Positions 1 to 6,883 of a stretch of 8,165 nucleotides of DNA are shown here, piece after piece; the stretch's first letter is position 1; each line of letters opens with the position of its first letter. The stretch is from Pseudobdellovibrio sp. (GTDB lineage Bacteria; Bdellovibrionota; Bdellovibrionia; Bdellovibrionales; Bdellovibrionaceae): assembly GCA_025449725.1 (NCBI GenBank), contig JANWIU010000114.1:1-8165 (forward strand), in the 5' to 3' direction. The position numbers were made by a program, and so were the translations under genes. Below the pieces are notes generated by a model. That model was not told the origin of the DNA, searched no databases, and saw only the letters and a program-made list of their open reading frames with translations.

Positions 1-927
1 AAGCGCATTGAAGGTACACATAATGATCACCTTCATGCGGTCGTTACTACCAAGGAGACGTTCAACGTTATCCCAAAAATAGTCATGCTTTAGACCATGA
101 CGGATGTACTCTGCACGCGTACCGAATGCATCAATACTTGTGTAGATTATAATGTCACGCACGCTCTTTGTAGCATTCAACTGACCTGTTAAATTTATAA
201 ATTTGTTCACAAGAACTTCCGGAGCTCCCAAGTTTGAATTAATATTCAAACTTAAATTCGGCTCTGGATTAGCCAACAAACTTTCTAGTACCTTAAAAGT
301 ATTCGGGGAAAGCAGCGGCTCACCGCCGGTAATTCTGAAAGTATCGAGGTCACGTTTAAGTTCTGGCCACCAGTCCCAGAAAGCTTTGACGTACGGGTTC
401 TCGTCTTCTTTGTACATCTTCGTATAGCTTTCGCCGTGTTTGTTATGATAAGGACCGAATTTTTCAAGCTCATCAACCCACGAACTGGAGAAATTTGCCG
501 AACAATAACTGCACTTGAACTGGCAGGTATTGCTGAAGCTTGCCTCCACATAACGCGGAATCATTTTTTTATCGTAAGGGTTCGATTTAATTTTTTCGTA
601 TTCAGCCATAGAGTACGGCGCAGAAGATTTAATGACACGGTCACTGACAGTGTCAGCATTTAAATCTTCGATATTCCAGCAATAGCCGCATTCTTCAGGC
701 CGAACCCCCTGAATCATGGCTTTGCGCTGTTGAATTTTAAAATTTGTATTGTGTAACGCTGCCGGATTATCTTTTAGTTCTTCAATCGGCGTCTCGTGAA
801 CTTTGGGATGATGGCAAGAGTGGTTCGTGCCGCTTTCTAAATGCAAAGTAACGGTAGTCCACTTCGCTAAACAAAAACAAGAACTGACCGCATCTAACTT
901 TTTCTTTACGTTTGATAAGTTATCCAA
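1..927 (-). CDS. Radical SAM protein with N-terminal twitch-type Fe-S domain (3' end cut by window edge)
   Basis: This frame is open from a TTG at 927 to the left edge, giving 309 residues with the C terminus missing. An in-frame TGA lies six codons upstream (945-943), and TTG is the only plausible start between it and the conserved region; GGAG at 936-933 lies five bases before it. The radical SAM motif CxxxCxxC is at C135, C139 and C142, followed by TGGEP at 200-204 and an SIDAFG segment near 264. Ahead of the barrel are C19, C38 (SCHHP) and C80-x-x-C83 (CGYCW), the pattern expected for an N-terminal auxiliary 4Fe-4S twitch domain. Residues 19-309 align without gaps, at about two-thirds identity by eye, to residues 322-612 of the gene just upstream (3267-997), so the two are tandem paralogues; about 144 residues should follow beyond the window. 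Reductive SAM cleavage is expected from the family; the substrate is unknown. It is last in a minus-strand run of sugar-pathway-like genes. Confidence 0.9.
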   Translation of the reverse strand, partial: MDNLSNVKKKLDAVSSCFCLAKWTTVTLHLESGTNHSCHHPKVHETPIEELKDNPAALHNTNFKIQQRKAMIQGVRPEECGYCWNIEDLNADTVSDRVIKSSAPYSMAEYEKIKSNPYDKKMIPRYVEASFSNTCQFKCSYCSANFSSSWVDELEKFGPYHNKHGESYTKMYKEDENPYVKAFWDWWPELKRDLDTFRITGGEPLLSPNTFKVLESLLANPEPNLSLNINSNLGAPEVLVNKFINLTGQLNATKSVRDIIIYTSIDAFGTRAEYIRHGLKHDYFWDNVERLLGSNDRMKVIIMCTFNAL

Positions 928-932
928 ATTGT

Positions 933-936
933 CTCC
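933..936 (-). promoter_or_regulatory. Ribosome binding site fixing the TTG start of the left-edge radical SAM gene
   Basis: On the minus strand GGAG lies five bases upstream of the TTG at 927. An in-frame TGA is further upstream and no ATG or GTG lies between it and the conserved cysteine region, so this site supports the non-ATG start. Confidence 0.6.
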
Positions 937-948
937 GTTATCTCAAAG

Positions 949-954
949 ATTATA
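949..954 (-). promoter_or_regulatory. Possible -10 promoter box (TATAAT) for the left-edge radical SAM gene
   Basis: A perfect TATAAT reads on the minus strand in the 69-base gap between the two tandem radical SAM genes, 21 bases before the TTG start. No convincing TTGACA-like -35 box lies 16-18 bases upstream, so this may be a chance match. If real, it would give the downstream paralogue its own short-leader transcript apart from the upstream operon. Confidence 0.35.
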
Positions 955-996
955 GTCTTAAGAATAGCTGATATAGAAGTCTAATTTCGAAGTTCT

Positions 997-3267
997 TTAG
1001 CGGTTTTTCAACTCGTACGCGTGTTTACATCCGGTCCAGAAATCAGCCATTTCCGGAAATGTTTCGAGGAAGTTTGTTTTGCGGCGCCTATCGTGTTCTG
1101 AAAAAAATTCATAAAAGCGCGAACGCTGAAGAAAAAGTGTTTCCGGCGGCCATTCTTGGCGCATCCATTCGAGAATTCGCTTCATCTTAATGACGTGATA
1201 GTCGAGAAATCCGATTTTTTCTTCGGTTTTAAGCCATTGGTTTACTTCTAAATGCTGAATAATCTCCTCAATATACGACTGAAACTGCGGAGGCAGAACC
1301 TTCACCGCCTGATACTCAGGATGGCGCAGGTAGGCGAAATCAATGTCGAGCGGAAAGACTCTTTGAGAATTTCTGTATTTGATATTGATCTCTCTAACTT
1401 TTTCCAAGAGAGGAAGAAACGATGTTAGGCTCAATGCGTTAAAGGTGCACATGATGTAAAGCCGCGTTTCTACAGTGTTCGCTAAAAGCTTTTCTACATT
1501 CTGCCAGAAGTAATCGTGCTTTAGCCCGTGACGAATATATTCGGCCCGCGGCCCGAAAGCATCAATACTGGTATAAACATCCAACTTTTTGATCGCTTTA
1601 TTTTTTTCAGTCTTCGCTGCGAGATCAATAAATTTATCTATCAAAACCGGTGGCGCGCCTAAATTAGAGTTTATTGATAAACTTAAATTTTTGTTTGGAT
1701 CTGCGTTCAGCGCTTCGATTAGTTTAAACGTACTTGGCGAAAGCAAGGGTTCTCCACCGGTTACTCTGAGAGTATGCAGATTTTTTCGGAGCTCCGGCCA
1801 CCAATCCCAAAATGCTTTTACGTAAGGATTTTCCTCTTCCTTGTAAATAGTTTTTGTTCTTGCTCCTGAGCCGGTTGAGTAATTCCCGAACTGTTCGACC
1901 TCATCCAGCCAAGTCGAAGAGTAATCTGCCGAGCAGTAACTGCACTTGAACTGACATTTATTACTGAAGCTGATTTCTATGTAACGCGGAGAAATTTTAT
2001 CTGAGTACGGGTTTTGAACAATACTGCCAAACTCCTCAATTGAATACGGAGCTGCGGATTTCAAAATTCGGTCACTGACTTCACCGTGAGATAGGTCTTC
2101 AATGTTCCAGCAGTAATCGCACTCTGAGGGCCTTTGGCCCTTCATCATCTTTTCGCGCTGTTGAATTTTAAATTTAGTATTGTGCAACGCTGAAGGGTTA
2201 TTCTTTAACTCACTCTGCTTTATTTCATGGACTGCAGGATGATGGCAAGAATGAGTAGTGCCGCTTTCTAAATGTAAAGTGCTTGTGGTCCACTTTGCTA
2301 AACAGAAACTAGGGCTTACAGAATCAAGAAGCTTTTTTGAACGAATCACGTTCTTCTGAATGATGTCCGGGTCAAACTGTAAACAATGCGAATACAGTTG
2401 CGCCAATTGGGGGAAGACCTCGCTGAATACAGTGCCATTTTGTTTTTCAATTTTTTCTACTTCTTGGTTAAACTGAGTCTGTATTCTTATTTTTTCAGAA
2501 TGAGAAGTTTCTTGAATCCAACCGGCGATAGACTTCAGTTGCTGTTCATTCTCGGGATGAAACCCAATACCGTCCTGAGTTTTGCTCCATAAATTCTGAC
2601 TGATGAAGTCCTGAACCCGTTGAAACATCGGTAAATCTTCCTCATTTAAAACTTTAAGAGAAGTCCATTCCGGCTGTACGTAGGATTCAAGGTGCAGATA
2701 AACAGCCGGGTCTCTGAAGGTGCTTTTGTAAACACGATTAGTTTTCAAAACTTCGGTCAGCAAATCGTAAGTTTGATAAACGTTAAATACGTCCAGATTC
2801 ACATTTAAAATCACTCGCGCATTTAAAAAATTTGCAAGCAGACCTTCTATTCCTGCATGGAGAGTTTTCGCCCATTCCGCCTTCAAAGCGTTCGCGGCCG
2901 TTTGCGCTTCAGGATTTAAACGCTCGGCAGTCACATAAAAACTTAGTTTTAAATTCTTGTTGGAAGAGCCATTCAGGGTCTGCAACAAATCAGAGTTTAG
3001 CAAGGCACTGTTTAGCTCACTGTGAAGAAATACACTTACATGGCCTTCGCCTTCGGTAAAATTCTCCATTAAAAAATTGTAGTACTTTACGAAAAGTGCT
3101 GAATTCAAATCAGCTGAGAGCAAGAATTTAAACTCCGGACTTGCTGCCTGAGATATAAACTCTTTAATTAATTCATAAACCGCAGACTCATTTTCTAAAC
3201 CAGGAATTTGCTTTGAGTCAGCAATAAGAGCATTCTGGTAAAAGTCTAATGTACAAAGGTTTTCCAC
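997..3267 (-). CDS. Large radical SAM protein: unknown N-terminal domain plus twitch and radical SAM core
   Basis: This is a 756-residue protein starting with GTG at 3267; an in-frame TAA lies three codons upstream and no strong Shine-Dalgarno is visible. Residues 1 to about 310 form a domain I do not recognise. It has no CxxxCxxC motif, few cysteines (C5, C295) and alternating strand- and helix-like stretches, for example near 46-90, 105-135 and 150-175, that could be a degenerate barrel. Residues 322-390 carry the twitch-type pattern C322, C341 (SCHHP), C383 and C386 (CDYCW). The radical SAM core follows, with C438, C442 and C445 as the SAM-cluster ligands, TGGEP at 503-507 and SIDAFG near 567-572. 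The last 140 residues are a family C-terminal extension ending with a lone C747. The core makes 5'-deoxyadenosyl radical chemistry likely; the substrate is unknown. It lies 47 bases downstream of the kinase-nucleotidyltransferase fusion and just upstream of a paralogue lacking the N-terminal domain. An action on a nucleotide-activated sugar or glycan is inferred from context only. Confidence 0.92.
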   Translation of the reverse strand: MENLCTLDFYQNALIADSKQIPGLENESAVYELIKEFISQAASPEFKFLLSADLNSALFVKYYNFLMENFTEGEGHVSVFLHSELNSALLNSDLLQTLNGSSNKNLKLSFYVTAERLNPEAQTAANALKAEWAKTLHAGIEGLLANFLNARVILNVNLDVFNVYQTYDLLTEVLKTNRVYKSTFRDPAVYLHLESYVQPEWTSLKVLNEEDLPMFQRVQDFISQNLWSKTQDGIGFHPENEQQLKSIAGWIQETSHSEKIRIQTQFNQEVEKIEKQNGTVFSEVFPQLAQLYSHCLQFDPDIIQKNVIRSKKLLDSVSPSFCLAKWTTSTLHLESGTTHSCHHPAVHEIKQSELKNNPSALHNTKFKIQQREKMMKGQRPSECDYCWNIEDLSHGEVSDRILKSAAPYSIEEFGSIVQNPYSDKISPRYIEISFSNKCQFKCSYCSADYSSTWLDEVEQFGNYSTGSGARTKTIYKEEENPYVKAFWDWWPELRKNLHTLRVTGGEPLLSPSTFKLIEALNADPNKNLSLSINSNLGAPPVLIDKFIDLAAKTEKNKAIKKLDVYTSIDAFGPRAEYIRHGLKHDYFWQNVEKLLANTVETRLYIMCTFNALSLTSFLPLLEKVREINIKYRNSQRVFPLDIDFAYLRHPEYQAVKVLPPQFQSYIEEIIQHLEVNQWLKTEEKIGFLDYHVIKMKRILEWMRQEWPPETLFLQRSRFYEFFSEHDRRRKTNFLETFPEMADFWTGCKHAYELKNR

Positions 3268-3314
3268 GAATTTTTATGCTACCATCTATTAGATTGATTT
3301 CAAATCTGAAAAAC

Positions 3315-4892
3315 CTACGACTTTTTAGTCTGGGCCTTAAACAGAATTTCGCGTCCTAATGCACAAAGCATTTTATCAAACGGATAATGATGCAGCGGCG
3401 ACATATTCAGGTAAATAAGGCCAACCAGTAAATGGATTCGTTCTACAGAAAGTCTTTTACTCTCCGCTAAAGCCTCCAGCTCTTTAGAAAGAACTTCGAA
3501 GTGCTTGTGTTGAGGATAACGGAAACTACATTCGGTTCCGGCTTCAGAGTAGGAAAAAGCATTATTTTTCACCTCTTTGTAGTTGAGGTTTAAGCCTCCC
3601 CATAACTTCGCAAAATCATAATACAGATCCCCAAAAGCCACTTCGCCCGCAAAGTTCTGGCGCCAGTCTAAGAGTGTAAATAGATCCTTTTCAGAATCAT
3701 AAATAATATTGTCAGGTTGTAGGTCTCCGTGGATAAAGCAGGGAACTCCGTCTTTAAAATCATCCCAGGAAATATTTTTCAAAAGCGCTTCTACCGAAGG
3801 AACTTCAACGCCGTTAATTTTAGTGATTTTATAGTCCGGATATTTTTTCTGAAATTGCGCCACCCGCGCCAAAGTTTTATCTCTGTAAAATAGATCGCAA
3901 AGACCTTGCACCACTTCTTGTTCTACAATCTTCGGCTTCCACAATTTGCTATCAAGCCAGGCCAACAGCTTAATAAATATTTCCGGCCGGTCATTTTCGT
4001 ATAGAGTATTCCCGGGCTGATATTTATAGCGGTACATGTTTTTTCTATGCCCGGTAATTTCTGGAAACACCTCAGGATTCAATTGTGCCCGCATCACCCT
4101 TTGTGTCGAGTCCTGATCCTGGTCAAAATATTTAATAACTTGTCCCGAAATTGAATAAAAGGCTTCTTTAACCTTACTGAAGTCGTACTGGCCGTATTTT
4201 TTTAATTCTTTTCGGTATTTCTCAATTAAACCGGTATCAACCCAATCAATGTAAGTCGAGAATAGTAATCCTTGTTTGGCCAATTCTTGAAAAGGTTCAA
4301 TAACTTGTTTTTCACCGGAAAGCATCTGACTGGATTCAAGAGAGCTCCAAAAAATATCCGTTTCTTTTATGAAAGCAAGTCCTGTAAACGCTTCCTTCTT
4401 CTGCTCACGGCTTTCTTGTTTAAATAGAAAACCGGATACTCGCCCGTCTTGCGAAATATCTACAGTACTGTAGTGAGAAGTTTCACTTTTTTCAACGGTG
4501 TCGACGGCAACCCAACTTTTATCAGCTGGCATTTGCGTGATGGAATTGGTCCAATAAGTATCGCAGGTAACGAAATAGAACGGGCCATTTGCTAAAGCTT
4601 CTCGGCAGGCCAGAAGAGAGGCCCCAGGGCCACTTTCAGGGCCGTCGTAGTTCAGCACCTTAACAAACGTAACATCCAAACCCGGGTGGGCTAACTCGAT
4701 GTAATTAAGCACAGCCTCACCTTTGTAACCGAGAGCAATTACAAAATGAGTGCCTTGCGGAAAGCTTCTAATAATATGACTAATTATGGCTTTTCCGTCT
4801 AAAGGAAGAAGAGCTTTATTCAGAACTTGCGTGTATTCCCCAAGTCTTGTGCCTCTGCCGGCCGCTAATATACAGACCTTATTTTTTACCAT
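3315..4892 (-). CDS. Bifunctional nucleotidyltransferase / APH-type small-molecule kinase
   Basis: This 525-residue protein contains two enzymes. Residues 1-235 are a sugar-phosphate nucleotidyltransferase domain: the Gly-rich NTP loop LAAGRGTRLGEY is at 9-20, the conserved lysine in NKALLP is K26, D111 (CDTYW) is the likely metal-binding aspartate, and a second acidic motif VDTG lies at 218-221. Residues about 245-520 are an aminoglycoside phosphotransferase/choline kinase fold: K254 in VIKYF is the probable ATP-binding lysine, the catalytic loop HGDLQPDNI spans 388-396 (D390, N395), and the metal-binding LLDW follows at 407-410 (D409). The pair suggests phosphorylation of a sugar, polyol or amino alcohol followed by transfer of a nucleotide to the phosphate, as in the LicA/LicC or FKP logic but with the nucleotidyltransferase first. 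The motif GPESGPGASLL at 84-94 differs from classical RmlA or GalU enzymes, so nucleotide and substrate cannot be assigned. The ATG at 4892 overlaps the end of the cupin gene by 14 bases, indicating cotranscription and probable translational coupling. Confidence 0.9.
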   Translation of the reverse strand: MVKNKVCILAAGRGTRLGEYTQVLNKALLPLDGKAIISHIIRSFPQGTHFVIALGYKGEAVLNYIELAHPGLDVTFVKVLNYDGPESGPGASLLACREALANGPFYFVTCDTYWTNSITQMPADKSWVAVDTVEKSETSHYSTVDISQDGRVSGFLFKQESREQKKEAFTGLAFIKETDIFWSSLESSQMLSGEKQVIEPFQELAKQGLLFSTYIDWVDTGLIEKYRKELKKYGQYDFSKVKEAFYSISGQVIKYFDQDQDSTQRVMRAQLNPEVFPEITGHRKNMYRYKYQPGNTLYENDRPEIFIKLLAWLDSKLWKPKIVEQEVVQGLCDLFYRDKTLARVAQFQKKYPDYKITKINGVEVPSVEALLKNISWDDFKDGVPCFIHGDLQPDNIIYDSEKDLFTLLDWRQNFAGEVAFGDLYYDFAKLWGGLNLNYKEVKNNAFSYSEAGTECSFRYPQHKHFEVLSKELEALAESKRLSVERIHLLVGLIYLNMSPLHHYPFDKMLCALGREILFKAQTKKS

Positions 4893-5613
4893 GCTCTGAC
4901 TGAATCCGGCCGTGGCCTCTATTGGTGTCGTCAGTTATACGGACGACATCATCTAAATGCGGAGTCGAAGCCTCATAAAGTAAAATGTCCGTCACCGCCT
5001 CTAAGCGGTGAATTGTCAGAGGAAAAACATCAATAACCGAAGTGCTTTGAAGGTCGCAAGAAACAATATCTGCTTCTCTTACTTCCTGCAAACTTACAGA
5101 AGCTTCTTTTTTATAATGAAGTTTAGCAGTTCCATCAAACAGAACATTCGTTTCACGCTTTTGATTATGGTATTGCAGGCTGGTTCGGGTGCCTTTTTTT
5201 ATAAAGATCTTTTTTAAACAGTACTGTGGGTGCTCTCCGGTAATCCAAATTTCATAACCCCAGGGCTTTTCAACTTTTTTCAATGCCGAAAACTTAAAAG
5301 GCAAAAATTGTTCAGCTGATGAAACAGATTTTTTATTTCCAACCATTAAAAATTTTGCGATTGAGCTTACACCTTGAATTTTAAATTTAATATTTTCAAT
5401 TTGAACTGACTCTTCAGGTTCATTTAGAGACAAATCGTTAACTTTTATTTTTCCTTCAAGAAGAAAAATGCGGGCAGAAGCCAGGTGAGTGCCCTCGACC
5501 AGTTCATCTTTATTCAAAACTTGTATCGAGTAAGAATAAAGATCGTCGCAAAAAAGATGAGACTTGCTGATCTGACTTCCTAATGTTGTAACTAGGTTTC
5601 CGCCAAACGTCAT
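4879..5613 (-). CDS. Cupin protein resembling the type II mannose-6-phosphate isomerase domain
   Basis: This is a 244-residue protein with two halves. Residues 110-230 match the cupin of ManC/phosphomannose isomerase type II: KPWGYEIWI at 116-124, a SLQYH segment at 145-149, GTAKLHY at 161-167, and the terminal LDDVVRITDD at 220-229, which resembles the family's closing motif. Candidate metal ligands are Q147, H149, E154 and H202. Residues 1-105 may be a second, degenerate cupin: strand-rich, with no visible His/Glu ligand set. Such proteins isomerise sugar phosphates or epimerise and bind sugars; the ligands favour a catalytic C-terminal half, but the substrate is not visible. The normal ManC nucleotidyltransferase half is absent from this polypeptide; a different nucleotidyltransferase is encoded by the next gene. 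The ATG at 5613 overlaps the TGA of the aldolase-like gene as ATGA, and its 3' end overlaps the next gene by 14 bases, so all three are probably translated as a unit. Confidence 0.85.
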   Translation of the reverse strand: MTFGGNLVTTLGSQISKSHLFCDDLYSYSIQVLNKDELVEGTHLASARIFLLEGKIKVNDLSLNEPEESVQIENIKFKIQGVSSIAKFLMVGNKKSVSSAEQFLPFKFSALKKVEKPWGYEIWITGEHPQYCLKKIFIKKGTRTSLQYHNQKRETNVLFDGTAKLHYKKEASVSLQEVREADIVSCDLQSTSVIDVFPLTIHRLEAVTDILLYEASTPHLDDVVRITDDTNRGHGRIQSEHGKK

Positions 5614-6764
5614 TTTACTAAACCAAAGGCCGAACCATACTTGTAAAGCGATGCTGTAATTGATTTTTTCAAATACTCATTCATGTCTACGTTTTTGCTT
5701 CGTAACTTGTATTCGAGATTTTCTTTAATTTTAATAATCTCAGGATCTGAATAGCAGTAATGGGCTGCAAGAAGCACCTTTTCGGTTTTTTTAAGATTAG
5801 ATTCCGGCATGACCCATTTTTCCCATTTTTTTGAACTGTGGACAACATCAACAAACTTATCCACGTCATAACGGGTGCCGTACATATTTAATAAACTGAA
5901 TAATGCTTTTGATTCTAAATACCCGAACTCCGGCGCCACGTTTGAAGCTTTGATACCAATGACAGGTCTTAAAGCTAAATTTTCAAACGACAAGTAATCC
6001 GCGTTGTGTTCTTTAATATAAATACCGTGCTTCTTTGCCAAAGCAGAGGAATCCATGATGTTTTTTATTAAATGCATTTTGTCGTGATTAGTGCCACGTT
6101 CGAACATTCCGATGTTTCGGCTTTCGATAACTTTTGCGCCGGTTTGAATAACGATAAACAAGGGCTTCGCAAAAGAATTTTTTTGGGTAAACGCAGAAAT
6201 ACTTTCAATGAAATCTTCCATTTGCTTTAAGTCGGTATAACTACCGCTTTGCTCTTCAGTGCCAACTTCAATCAGAATTTCTTTACCTTTGGCTTTTGCG
6301 TATTCAGCCACATGACCATAAAGCTCAAACAAGCGCGAAAGCACAACTTCGTAAGTTAACTGCTCGCCCGCTACTGGAATTGTAGGATCGATATGAATGA
6401 TGTCCATTCCGGCATCGATATCAACTTCGTATGACCGTTTAGCGATGGCCATACTTTCTTGAACGTTCGAATTCTTTTTAATTTCGTAGTTAGATTGCCA
6501 AGGGCCGCCGTGGTCACGTTCAAAAAAAATGTGTTGGGCGTCTTTAGCTTTTACGTATTCAACCAGCTCTTCAGTAGACCAGTTATTCACATAACCTGAT
6601 CCGAACTCTTTTGCTTCGATTTGCCGTCGACTTGCCACCAAAACTATCGGTGACTTGTGCGTATTTGAAAAATTAATCGCTACGTCAATAATGTTTGTAC
6701 TAAGCGGACCCACACACAAAAGCGTGTGATTTTGATTATGAATGGCATTCAGTAAATTTTGCAA
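5610..6764 (-). CDS. KbaZ/GatZ-like protein (class II tagatose-bisphosphate aldolase 'non-catalytic subunit' family)
   Basis: The chosen start is TTG at 6764 (384 residues), with AGGGG five bases upstream at 6774-6770. The frame stays open to a TTG at 6908, just after an in-frame TAA, which would give 432 residues; the extra 48 lack a clear ribosome site and family motifs. In the 432-residue numbering, TIM-barrel motifs of the KbaZ/GatZ/AgaZ family are: SRRQIE at 93-98, DHGGPW at 132-137, HIDP at 172-175, EVGTEEQ at 214-220, HNADYLS at 301-307 and NVAPEFG at 323-329. Known members support the class II aldolase KbaY/GatY in galactitol or N-acetylgalactosamine breakdown. No KbaY partner, PTS component or kinase of that route is seen here; instead the gene leads a cupin/kinase/nucleotidyltransferase operon. 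A biosynthetic role in making or cleaving a phosphorylated sugar is therefore more likely, but this is inference. Its TGA overlaps the ATG of the cupin gene. Confidence 0.85.
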   Translation of the reverse strand: MQNLLNAIHNQNHTLLCVGPLSTNIIDVAINFSNTHKSPIVLVASRRQIEAKEFGSGYVNNWSTEELVEYVKAKDAQHIFFERDHGGPWQSNYEIKKNSNVQESMAIAKRSYEVDIDAGMDIIHIDPTIPVAGEQLTYEVVLSRLFELYGHVAEYAKAKGKEILIEVGTEEQSGSYTDLKQMEDFIESISAFTQKNSFAKPLFIVIQTGAKVIESRNIGMFERGTNHDKMHLIKNIMDSSALAKKHGIYIKEHNADYLSFENLALRPVIGIKASNVAPEFGYLESKALFSLLNMYGTRYDVDKFVDVVHSSKKWEKWVMPESNLKKTEKVLLAAHYCYSDPEIIKIKENLEYKLRSKNVDMNEYLKKSITASLYKYGSAFGLVK

Positions 6765-6769
6765 ACGTA

Positions 6770-6774
6770 CCCCT
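6770..6774 (-). promoter_or_regulatory. Candidate ribosome binding site for the KbaZ-like gene (AGGGG)
   Basis: On the minus strand AGGGG ends five bases before the TTG at 6764. It is the best-placed purine-rich site among the possible starts, and it puts the N terminus just ahead of the first family-like segment. It is imperfect (GGGG rather than GGAG), so the upstream TTG at 6908 remains possible. Confidence 0.4.
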
Positions 6775-6872
6775 AGAAACTGTCTTATCAAGTGTAACTG
6801 GAGGTTGTTTAAAGTCAATCGGCCCAGTCTACCCTGTTCCAAAATGATCTGTTTATACCGTTGCGTGGCAAT

Positions 6873-6877
6873 GGCGG
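6873..6877 (+). promoter_or_regulatory. Candidate ribosome binding site for the plus-strand radical SAM gene (GGCGG)
   Basis: GGCGG stands six bases before the TTG at 6884, a partial match to the GGAGG core at suitable spacing. The alternative TTG at 6923 has no comparable site. This choice conflicts with the long 6908 start of the opposite gene, which it would overlap by 25 bases. Confidence 0.4.
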
Positions 6878-6883
6878 AATAAT

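Larger units (their letters stand above)
6765..6883. promoter_or_regulatory. Probable divergent intergenic region between the aldolase-like operon and the plus-strand radical SAM gene
   Basis: If the starts at 6764 (minus) and 6884 (plus) are right, these 119 bases are the only space for promoters of the two divergent units. On the minus strand a TATAAA at 6857-6852 is a possible -10, without a good -35 at 17 bases. On the plus strand no clear promoter is visible. No hairpin, operator repeat or riboswitch is evident. The minus-strand frame is open through the whole region, so it could instead encode an N-terminal extension of the KbaZ-like protein. Confidence 0.35.

Noticed and set aside
203..427. 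Plus-strand 74-codon open frame
   Set aside because: It lies opposite the left-edge radical SAM gene, over its strongly conserved GGEP region, and has no ribosome site or domain of its own.
285..551. Minus-strand 88-codon open frame
   Set aside because: It is a different frame inside the left-edge radical SAM coding region, which contains the CxxxCxxC motif in the true frame.
436..663. Plus-strand 75-codon open frame
   Set aside because: It is antisense to the cysteine-motif part of the radical SAM gene; low-complexity translation with no family features.
1589..1825. Plus-strand 78-codon open frame similar to the one at 203-427
   Set aside because: The resemblance arises because both are antisense shadows of the two homologous radical SAM genes, not because of a repeated small gene.
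3268..3314. Possible terminator in the 47-base gap before the 756-residue radical SAM gene
   Set aside because: Only a weak AGATT/AATCT five-base stem with a seven-base loop and no U-run is visible, so readthrough within one operon is more likely.
5008..5217. Plus-strand 69-codon open frame
   Set aside because: Antisense to the conserved cupin metal-site region; hydrophobic-looking translation is a by-product of A/T-rich codons opposite.
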